From: Haloarcula sp. CBA1127
Lineage (GTDB): Archaea > Halobacteriota > Halobacteria > Halobacteriales > Haloarculaceae
Reading direction: 5' to 3'
Assembly: GCF_001485575.1 (NCBI RefSeq)
Contig: NZ_BCNB01000006.1
Span: forward strand, 558,001 to 622,000
DNA length: 64,000 bases
Shown one piece after another: positions 57,754-64,000 of the stretch; within the stretch, counting starts at the first letter, position 1, and each line of letters begins with the position of its first letter. The notes under the pieces were generated by a model, which saw only the letters and a list, made by a program, of their open reading frames with translations, made no database searches and was not told the origin of the DNA. The position numbers and the translations under genes are program-made.

Positions 57754-58698
57754 ATGAAAGTCGGACTCCTCTACTCGCGCATCCGCCGGGACGAGAAGCT
57801 CCTCCTGTCGGAACTGCGCGAGCGCGACCACGAGATCGAGAAGATAGACGTTCGCAAACAGCAGTTCAACATCCACGAGGCCCCCAAGGCCTTCGAGGAT
57901 CTGGACATCGTCGTTGACCGCTGCCTGGCGACCAGTCGCAGCGTGTATGCGACGAAGTTCGCGGAGGCCTACGGCGTGCCGGTCGTCAACGGCCCCGAGG
58001 TCGCCGACACCTGTGCGGACAAGGTCAACAACAGCCTTGCGTTAGAGGCCGCTGGCGTGCCGACGCCCAACACCGACGTGGCGTTCACGAAGGACGCCGC
58101 GCTGGAATCCATCGAGAAGTTCGGCTACCCCTGCGTCCTCAAACCCGTTGTCGGCTCGTGGGGTCGTCTGATGGCGAAGATCGACTCCCGCTCGGCCGCT
58201 GAGGCTATCCTCGAACACAAGGAGACACTTGGCCACTACGAGCACAAGATCTTCTACGTACAGGAGTTCGTGGAAAAGCCCGGCCGCGACATGCGCGTGC
58301 TGGCTGTCGACGGCGAGCCCATTGCGGCGATGGTCCGCTCCTCAGACCACTGGCTCACCAACGCTGCCAAGGGCGCAGAGACCAACGAGTTCGAACTGGA
58401 CGACCGCGCGCTGGAACTAGTCGAGAAGGCTTCCGACGCGGTCGGTGGCGGCTTGCTCGGTATTGACCTGATGGAGGTCGGGGTGTCGCAAAGCGACACC
58501 CAGGACGCGAACGGCGACAGCCGTGAGCAAGGCGAGCAGCGAACGCGCGAGTTCGATGACTACACGGTCCACGAGGTCAACCACACTGTCGAGTTCAAGG
58601 CGCTGAACGAGGTTACCGACGTGGACGTGCCGGCGAAGGTCGTCGACTGGCTCGAACAGAAGGCGGCGACCGAGACTGACGCCGAGGTGACAGCATGA
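57754..58698 (+). CDS. lysX: LysW-glutamate ligase, RimK/ATP-grasp (LysX/ArgX)
   Basis: 314 aa. ATP-grasp ligase attaching glutamate (or aminoadipate) to the C-terminal Glu of LysW. Visible: N-terminal KVGLLYSRIRRDEKLLL, ATP-grasp PCVLKPVVGSWGRLMAKI, VQEFVEKPGRDMRVLAVDGE and the metal-binding VHEVNHTVEFKAL. About 25 hydrophilic residues (VSQSDTQDANGDSREQGEQR and following) interrupt the segment between LLGIDLME and DDYTVHEV, encoded by a palindromic insertion. Its stop overlaps argC (ATGA). Confidence 0.9.
   Translation: MKVGLLYSRIRRDEKLLLSELRERDHEIEKIDVRKQQFNIHEAPKAFEDLDIVVDRCLATSRSVYATKFAEAYGVPVVNGPEVADTCADKVNNSLALEAAGVPTPNTDVAFTKDAALESIEKFGYPCVLKPVVGSWGRLMAKIDSRSAAEAILEHKETLGHYEHKIFYVQEFVEKPGRDMRVLAVDGEPIAAMVRSSDHWLTNAAKGAETNEFELDDRALELVEKASDAVGGGLLGIDLMEVGVSQSDTQDANGDSREQGEQRTREFDDYTVHEVNHTVEFKALNEVTDVDVPAKVVDWLEQKAATETDAEVTA
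58481..58501. repeat. Palindrome in an in-frame insertion within lysX
   Basis: Perfect 9-bp arms GGGTGTCGC and GCGACACCC with a 3-nt AAA loop, followed to about 58557 by GAGC/GCGAG-rich sequence resembling the intergenic palindromic modules at 15160 and 63692. The insertion keeps frame. Confidence 0.6.
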
Positions 58699-59732
58699 CG
58701 TACACAGCGAGCGTCGTCGGCGGCTCCGGCTTTACCGGTGGGGAACTGCTTCGCCTGCTTGACGGCCATCCCGAGTTCGAACTGGCGCAGGCGACCAGCC
58801 GCTCGAAGGAGAACAAGACCATCGGGCATTCACATCCGAACCTTCGCCACTCAGACCTGCGGTTTTCCTCGCCGTCGGACCTGGAATCGGTCGACGTGCT
58901 GTTCGCCGCGACGCCCCACGGCGTCTCGATGGAACAGATCGACGCGTTCCAGGACGCAGCCGGCACGGTCGTCGACCTTTCGGCGGACTTCCGCCTCGAG
59001 AGTGAGGCCCAGTACGACGAGTGGTACGACGGACATACACGCCCGGAACTGCTCGAACAGAGCGAGTACGCGCTGCCGGAACTCAACCGTGACAATCTCG
59101 AAGGCGCGAACCTCATCGCCTCTGGCGGCTGTAACGCCACGGCGACGATTCTGGGCCTGCTCCCGCTGTTCGAGGCCGACATCCTCTCCGGCGACGAGCA
59201 GGTCGTCGTCGACGTGAAGGTCGGGTCAAGCGAGGGCGGAGCCGGCGGCGGCGAGGCCTCCAGCCACCCCGAGCGCTCGGGCGTCGTCCGTCCGTACGCG
59301 CCGACGGGACACCGCCACGAGGCCGAGATCCAGCAGTTCCTCGGCATCGACGTGTCCTTCACCGTCCACGCGGTGGACATGATCCGCGGCGCGAGCGCGA
59401 CCTGCCACGTCTTCCCGGAGGGCCCGGTCTCGAAGGGCGACCTCTGGGGCGCCTACCGCGGCGAGTACGAGGACGAACCCTTCGTCGAACTCGTCGCCGG
59501 CGGTGGTGGCGTCTACCGCTACCCCGAACCCAAGTCGGTCGCGGGGACGAACCGCGCCGAGGTCGGCTTCGAACTCGACCCCGGCAACAAACGACTGGTC
59601 GTGTTTTCGGCCATCGACAACATGATGAAAGGGTCGGCGGGACAGGCCGTCCACGCGGCCAACGTCGCCCTCGGCATCGAAGAGACGGCGGGCTTGGAGT
59701 TCCAGGGGCTCCACCCCGTCGGCGCACCGTAA
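58695..59732 (+). CDS. argC: N-acetyl/LysW-glutamyl-phosphate reductase
   Basis: 345 aa. NADPH-dependent reduction of the LysW-bound glutamyl phosphate to the semialdehyde. N-terminal Rossmann motif VVGGSGFTGGELLRLL; the catalytic cysteine in IASGGCNATATILGLLPL; histidine region PYAPTGHRHEAEIQQF; C-terminal NMMKGSAGQAVHAANVALG. ArgC/LysY cannot be told apart by name; the setting with argF and argGH argues for arginine. ATGA overlap with lysX. Confidence 0.92.
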   Translation: MTYTASVVGGSGFTGGELLRLLDGHPEFELAQATSRSKENKTIGHSHPNLRHSDLRFSSPSDLESVDVLFAATPHGVSMEQIDAFQDAAGTVVDLSADFRLESEAQYDEWYDGHTRPELLEQSEYALPELNRDNLEGANLIASGGCNATATILGLLPLFEADILSGDEQVVVDVKVGSSEGGAGGGEASSHPERSGVVRPYAPTGHRHEAEIQQFLGIDVSFTVHAVDMIRGASATCHVFPEGPVSKGDLWGAYRGEYEDEPFVELVAGGGGVYRYPEPKSVAGTNRAEVGFELDPGNKRLVVFSAIDNMMKGSAGQAVHAANVALGIEETAGLEFQGLHPVGAP

Positions 59733-59750
59733 CCCCTGACCCCAGTTCTT

Positions 59751-60611
59751 ATGACAGTCGTTATCAAAGTCGGTGGCGCTCGCGCGGTCGACCCCGCGGG
59801 GGCGCTTGCGGACGTGGCATCGTTAGTGGCCGATGGTGAGCAAGTCGTCGTGGTACACGGCGGCTCCACCAAAGTCGACGAGACGCTCGAACGGCTCGGC
59901 GTCGAGCCCGAATACGTCGAGACGCCGTCGGGCGTCGTCGGCCGGTTCACCGACGAGACCACGATGGAGGTGTTCGAGATGGCCTTCGGGCATCTGAACA
60001 CCCAGCTCGTCGCCGGCCTCCAGAGCGAGGGCGTCGATGCGGTCGGTCTCACCGGTGTCGACGGCAAACTGCTCTACGGACCACGGAAGTCCGCAGTGCG
60101 GGTCGTCGAGGACGGGAAAAAGAAGATCCGCCGCGGCGACCACTCGGGGACCATCAAGCAGGTCAACGGCGACCTGCTGGAGACGCTACTCGACGATGGA
60201 TACACGCCCGTCGCGGCACCGCCAATGGCCGGCGACGATGACGGTGAAGTGATTCCCGTCAACACCGACGCCGACCGCTCGGCGGCGGCCATCGCCAGCG
60301 AACTCGACGCACAGCTGGTGCTCCTCACTGATGTCGAGGGCGTCTACGCGGACCCCGACGACCCGTCGACGCTTATCGACTCAGTCGAGACGGCAGCCGA
60401 CTGGGATGCACTCGAAGACGCCGCCGAGGGGTTCATGGGCCGGAAAATCATGGCCGCCGAGGAGGCGCTCGACGGCGGCGCATCCGAGGTCGTGGTGGCC
60501 GACGCCAACGCCGAGTCACCGATTCTCTCGGCGCTTGACGGCGGCGGGACCCACGTCCATGCGAGCGCACTCGAACAGCACACAGACCAGACAGCGACGG
60601 AGGAACAATGA
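59751..60611 (+). CDS. argB: LysW-glutamate (acetylglutamate-type) kinase
   Basis: 286 aa amino-acid kinase phosphorylating the LysW-bound glutamate. Motifs: VIKVGGARAVDPAGAL (phosphate-binding Lys and Gly), VVVHGGSTKVDETLERLG, GLTGVDGKLLYGPRK, and the ATP site VNTDADRSAAAIASELDAQL, with LTDVEGVYADPDDP. The substitution of the usual KxGG...GAxx pattern is minor and typical for the LysZ group. It starts 18 nt after argC and overlaps argD by 4 bp. Confidence 0.92.
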   Translation: MTVVIKVGGARAVDPAGALADVASLVADGEQVVVVHGGSTKVDETLERLGVEPEYVETPSGVVGRFTDETTMEVFEMAFGHLNTQLVAGLQSEGVDAVGLTGVDGKLLYGPRKSAVRVVEDGKKKIRRGDHSGTIKQVNGDLLETLLDDGYTPVAAPPMAGDDDGEVIPVNTDADRSAAAIASELDAQLVLLTDVEGVYADPDDPSTLIDSVETAADWDALEDAAEGFMGRKIMAAEEALDGGASEVVVADANAESPILSALDGGGTHVHASALEQHTDQTATEEQ

Positions 60612-61735
60612 GCGGATTCGTCTTCAACGAGAAACCCATCCAGATCGAACGTGGCGACGGTGCCTACGTCTACGACGACAGCGGCACAGAGTACCTAGAC
60701 ATGGGCGCGTCCTACGCCTGTGTCCCGCTGGGCCACAAGCACCCGGCGGTCCAGAGCGCCGTCAGCGAACAGCTAGAGAAGATTACGTACGTTCAGGCGT
60801 CGTACCCGAACGCCGAACGGACGGCGCTGTACGACCTGCTCGCCAAGACCGCGCCGGACCCAATCGACAAGACCTGGCTCTGTAACTCCGGGACCGAGGC
60901 CAACGAGGCCGCACTGAAGTTCGCCCGGTCGGCGACGGGGAACTCCAAAATCGTCGCGACGATGCAGGGCTTCCACGGCCGGACGATGGGCGCGCTAGCG
61001 ACCACGTGGAAGAACAAGTACAAGAAACCCTACGAGCCGCTCATCGGCGACGTTGAGTTCGTCCCCTACGACGACAGCGAGGCGCTTGCTGAGGCCGTCG
61101 ACGATGACACCGCCGCGTTCATCGTCGAACCTGTTCAGGGCGAGGGTGGTATCAACCCCACCTCGGACGGCTACCTCGAAGACGCCCGGGAGATTACCGA
61201 GGACGCCAGGGCAGCACTCATCTTTGATGAGGTCCAGACCGGGATGGGACGGACCGGTGCGCTGTGGAACTCCCAACGTGCTGCCGTTGCGCCGGACATG
61301 ATAACCGCGGCGAAGGGGCTCGGTAACGGCCTCCCCATCGGGGCAACGCTGTGCCGGGACTGGATCGCCGAGGACTACGGCTCCCACGCCTCGACGTTCT
61401 CCGGCGGCCCGGTCATCTCGGCGGCCGCCGGTGCAACAGTCTCGACCATCATCGAGGACTCGGTGCCCGGCAACGCCGCCGTCATCGGCGACTACCTCCT
61501 GACCGAACTGGAAGCGGCTATCGGCGACGACGTGCGGGACATTCGTGGTGAGGGGCTGATGATCGGCGTCGAGGTTGGCCGCGGTGCGAACGCGGCGCTG
61601 AAAAAGCTCGCGTTGAACCATCAGGTGCTCGCGCTGCCGGCCGGCCGCACGGTTATCCGCCTCCTCCCGCCACTGACCATTGACAAGGACCACGCCGACG
61701 CCGTCGTCGACGCGATGGCGGAGGTGGTGGGATGA
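60608..61735 (+). CDS. argD: LysW-bound ornithine/lysine aminotransferase
   Basis: 375 aa class III PLP aminotransferase converting the LysW-bound semialdehyde to LysW-ornithine. Visible: GAYVYDDSGTEYLDMGASYA, CNSGTEANEAALKFAR, ALIFDEVQTGMGRTGALW (PLP Asp), and the Schiff-base lysine in MITAAKGLGNGLPIGA. Complete length. Coupled to argB and argE by ATGA overlaps on both sides. Confidence 0.93.
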   Translation: MSGFVFNEKPIQIERGDGAYVYDDSGTEYLDMGASYACVPLGHKHPAVQSAVSEQLEKITYVQASYPNAERTALYDLLAKTAPDPIDKTWLCNSGTEANEAALKFARSATGNSKIVATMQGFHGRTMGALATTWKNKYKKPYEPLIGDVEFVPYDDSEALAEAVDDDTAAFIVEPVQGEGGINPTSDGYLEDAREITEDARAALIFDEVQTGMGRTGALWNSQRAAVAPDMITAAKGLGNGLPIGATLCRDWIAEDYGSHASTFSGGPVISAAAGATVSTIIEDSVPGNAAVIGDYLLTELEAAIGDDVRDIRGEGLMIGVEVGRGANAALKKLALNHQVLALPAGRTVIRLLPPLTIDKDHADAVVDAMAEVVG

Positions 61736-62793
61736 GCGAAACTGCGACGCCTGAGGCTGACACCGAGGCACGTGACCTCCTCGAAGCGGTTGTCCGCATC
61801 CCGTCGGTCTCGCGGAACGAGACGGAGGCGGCCGAGCGACTGGTCGAGTTTTTCGAGGCACACGGCCGCGAGGCGTGGCTCGACGAGGTCGGTAACGTCC
61901 GGGCTCCGGCGGACGACGGCGTCCTGCTCACCTCCCACATCGACACCGTCCCGGGCGACATCCCGGTCCGCGTCGAGGAGACCGACGAGGGCGACGTGCT
62001 CTGGGGCCGCGGCAGCGTCGACGCGAAAGGGCCGCTGTGTGCGATGGCCGTCGCCGCCGTCCGCACCGGCGCTTCGTTCGTCGGCGTCGTCGGCGAGGAA
62101 GTCGATTCGAAAGGCGCTCGATTCCTCGTCAAGGACCGCGAGTCGACACCCGGCACCGTCATTAACGGCGAACCCTCCGGCTGGGAGGGCATCACGCTGG
62201 GCTATCGTGGCCTGCTGGCCGGGACCTACGTCGCCACCAGCGAGTCCGGCCACTCTTCGCGCCCGGAGAACAACGCCATTCAGGACGCTATCGACTGGTG
62301 GTCGTCGGTTGACGACGAGTTCGCCACCGATGAGTGGCACCCCGTCTTCGAGCGCGTCACCTGCAAGCCGGTCGAGTTCAACGGCGGGACATCGAGCGAC
62401 GGGCTGAGCGTCGAAGCGACGATGGACGTCCAGCTGCGCGTCCCGCCGGAGTACAGCACCGGCGAAATCCGCGAAATCGCCGACGGGTTTCTGGAGAACG
62501 GCACGGTCAACTGGGACGACAAGGTCGAACCGGTGATGCAGAGCCCCCGAACCAGCGCCGCCCGGGCGTTCCGGGCCGCCATCCGGCAGCAGGGTGGCGA
62601 GCCCACGCTGCTTCGCAAGACCGGCACCAGCGACATGAACGTCTACGCGAAGACGTGGGACTGCCCCATGGTGACATACGGGCCTGGCGATTCGGACCTC
62701 GACCACGCACCGAACGAGCACCTCCCGCTCGACGAATACGACCGCTCTGTCGCGGTGCTCGAAACCGCGACCGAACGCCTGCTGGAGGACTGA
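61732..62793 (+). CDS. argE: LysW-ornithine hydrolase (ArgE/LysK, M20 family)
   Basis: 353 aa M20 metallohydrolase that releases ornithine from LysW. Metal motifs: LTSHIDTVPGD (His and Asp), GRGSVDAKGPLCAM (bridging Asp), VGVVGEEVDSKG (catalytic Glu), and YGPGDSDLDHAPNEHLPLDE near the C-terminus. The dimerisation domain lies between about 160 and 270. The argF start is one nucleotide after its stop. Confidence 0.92.
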   Translation: MSETATPEADTEARDLLEAVVRIPSVSRNETEAAERLVEFFEAHGREAWLDEVGNVRAPADDGVLLTSHIDTVPGDIPVRVEETDEGDVLWGRGSVDAKGPLCAMAVAAVRTGASFVGVVGEEVDSKGARFLVKDRESTPGTVINGEPSGWEGITLGYRGLLAGTYVATSESGHSSRPENNAIQDAIDWWSSVDDEFATDEWHPVFERVTCKPVEFNGGTSSDGLSVEATMDVQLRVPPEYSTGEIREIADGFLENGTVNWDDKVEPVMQSPRTSAARAFRAAIRQQGGEPTLLRKTGTSDMNVYAKTWDCPMVTYGPGDSDLDHAPNEHLPLDEYDRSVAVLETATERLLED

Positions 62794-62794
62794 G

Positions 62795-63691
62795 ATGGAT
62801 ATACTCGACGTCGACGACCTCACGACCGACGAACTGACGACCGTCCTCGACCGCGCCGCGGCCATCAAGGCCGACCACGGCGAGGGGAGTACGAGCGACC
62901 TGCTCGACCAGCAGACGCTCGGCATGATATTCGAGAAGCCGTCGACGCGGACCCGAGTGTCCTTCGAGACGGGGATGACGCAACTGGGCGGCCACGCCGT
63001 CTTTCTCGGCCCCGACGACATCCATCTGGGCCATGGCGAACCGGTGAAAGACACCGCCCGTGCGCTCGGGCGCTACGTCGATTTCATCATGGCCCGCGTG
63101 TTCGACCATGCGGACGCGGAGGGACTGGCCGAGTACGCCGAAGTTCCGGTCATCAACGGCTTGACCGACGACGCCCACCCTTGCCAGACGCTCGCCGACC
63201 TGCTGACCATCCGAGAGCGGTTCGGCGACTTCGAGGACGTTTCCGTGGCGTGGGTCGGCGACGGTAACAACGTCTGCCAGTCCTTCGTCATCGGCGCGGC
63301 GATGGTCGGCCTCGACCTCACTGTCGCCACGCCCGATGGCTACGGCATCTCTGATGATGTGGCCGACCGTGCCGCCGGCTTCGGTAACGCGCCTGAGACG
63401 ACCCATGACCCAGAGGCCGCCGTGGCTGGCGCGGACGTGGTGTACTCCGATGTGTGGGTCAGCATGGGACAGGAGGACCAGCGCGGCCAGAAACTCGAAG
63501 ACTTCGAGGGGTTCCAGATCACGACGGACCTGCTCGGGGACCGGCCGTTCATGCACTGCCTGCCCGCCCACCGCGGCGAGGAGGTCACCGACGACGCCAT
63601 CGAGTCGGACAACGCTGTCGTCTGGGACCAGGCGGAGAACCGCCTACACGCTCAGAAGGGGCTGCTCGCGTGGTTAGCTGAGCAGGCGTAG
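62795..63691 (+). CDS. argF: Ornithine carbamoyltransferase
   Basis: 298 aa. It makes citrulline from ornithine and carbamoyl phosphate. The carbamoyl-phosphate site is EKPSTRTRVSFETGM, followed by the conserved ADLLTIRERFGDF region (DDAHPCQTLADLLTI), and the ornithine-binding and catalytic HCLPAHRGEEV. Last gene of the arginine cluster. Its final 22 codons and the downstream terminator are repeated in tandem directly after it. Confidence 0.95.
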   Translation: MDILDVDDLTTDELTTVLDRAAAIKADHGEGSTSDLLDQQTLGMIFEKPSTRTRVSFETGMTQLGGHAVFLGPDDIHLGHGEPVKDTARALGRYVDFIMARVFDHADAEGLAEYAEVPVINGLTDDAHPCQTLADLLTIRERFGDFEDVSVAWVGDGNNVCQSFVIGAAMVGLDLTVATPDGYGISDDVADRAAGFGNAPETTHDPEAAVAGADVVYSDVWVSMGQEDQRGQKLEDFEGFQITTDLLGDRPFMHCLPAHRGEEVTDDAIESDNAVVWDQAENRLHAQKGLLAWLAEQA

Positions 63692-63790
63692 ATCGTCCCG
63701 AGCGAAGCGAGGGACGGCTTTTTCCCCACGTTTTTGCGCGAGTGGTCGTGAACGCAGTGAACGACCCGACGCGGAAAAAGTGGCTGCCGG
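63692..63790 (+). terminator. Terminator module after argF
   Basis: GTCCC/GGGAC stem around GAGCGAAGCGA, then CTTTTTCCCCACGTTTTT (63717-63735), then GGTCGT/ACGACC and GGAAAAAGTGG. Same layout as the module after polB. The rest of the window to 64000 holds the second copy and no gene I can support. Confidence 0.6.
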
Positions 63791-63855
63791 ACCAGGCGGA
63801 GAACCGCCGACACGCTCAGAAGGGGCTGCTCGTGTGGTTAGCTGAGCAGGCGTAG
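63791..63855 (+). pseudogene. Orphan copy of the argF C-terminus
   Basis: Encodes DQAENRRHAQKGLLVWLAEQ then Ala and TAG, against DQAENRLHAQKGLLAWLAEQ in the real gene. Two residue changes, no start codon or upstream gene body. A duplicated fragment, not a gene. Confidence 0.85.
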
Positions 63856-64000
63856 ATCGTCCCGAGCGGAGCGAGGGACGGCTTTTTCCCCACGTTTTTG
63901 CGCGAATGGTCCCGTAGCGAGACTGAGGTGTAACTCTTCGTGCTAGCTTTTCTGCTAGGTCCCGCAGCGAACGATGCGTGCTAGGAAACCTGATAAAAAG

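Larger units (their letters stand above)
63627..63911 (+). repeat. Tandem duplication of the argF 3' end and terminator
   Basis: Positions 63627-63747 and 63791-63911 (121 bp each, offset 164) differ at four bases by my reading. Each copy has the last codons of argF, its TAG stop and the hairpin-T-run module. A 43-bp spacer between them contains GGTCGT/ACGACC and GGAAAAAGTGG. Confidence 0.85.

Noticed and set aside
1-64000. CRISPR arrays, rRNA or tRNA genes, insertion sequences
   Set aside because: No regularly spaced repeats, no rRNA or tRNA sequence and no transposase seen on either strand.

Overview
The window is chromosomal DNA of a haloarchaeon, almost certainly genus Haloarcula. Proteins are strongly acidic, GC is high, TATA boxes lie about 25-30 nt before leaderless start codons, and the malate dehydrogenase at 23101-24015 looks near-identical, from memory, to the well-studied Haloarcula marismortui enzyme. 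Replication and repair genes (Orc1/Cdc6, both PolD subunits, Hef, a Rad3/XPD helicase) surround a replication origin of the oriC1 type.

Layout. 1-15 kb: radical SAM fragment, small membrane proteins, a chemotaxis transducer, M29 aminopeptidase, a membrane-anchored HTH regulator, a phosphodiesterase, a CDF transporter, a lipoprotein, Rad3-type helicase, cupin, SerB and MetY. 15-31 kb, the origin region: PolD small subunit, two tandem signal peptidases, Orc1/Cdc6, the origin itself (two inverted ORBs around an AT-rich unwinding zone plus a third ORB in the orc1 leader), the oapABC/arvABC operon, Mdh, a zinc-ribbon protein, Hef, and a CBS protein-GlyS-polyprenol kinase operon. 31-33 kb: SerA and a small coiled-coil protein. 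33.26-46.50 kb: a 13.2 kb integrative element. 46.5-54 kb: PolD large subunit with a mini-intein, a PPC/DUF296 protein, a LigT-like protein and surface or membrane proteins. 54.5-63.7 kb: an arginine cluster argG-argH-lysW-lysX-argC-argB-argD-argE-argF using the LysW carrier-protein route.

The element is the main surprise. It sits exactly at the 3' end of the PolD large-subunit gene. The displaced native 3' end survives at the far junction (33231-33270) and encodes QSGIADFM, a PCNA-interacting-peptide (PIP) type motif. The live gene now ends with element-supplied codons for PTSLGDFM. The element has a recombinase next to each end, a rightward, tightly overlapping replication operon (three small zinc-ribbon proteins, a 391-aa protein, an SF1 helicase, a prim-pol), and a leftward operon with a P-loop ATPase and a 945-aa low-complexity protein. 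A hairpin-rich intergenic region separates the two operons. I could not match it to a named virus or plasmid family.

A second pattern is a set of ORB-like motifs placed in pairs inside codons for disordered linkers of three genes flanking the origin: the PolD small subunit, a zinc-ribbon protein and Hef. Other oddities are an in-frame palindromic insertion in lysX, a tandem duplication of the argF 3' end with its terminator, and an arginine-rich mini-ORF upstream of argG.
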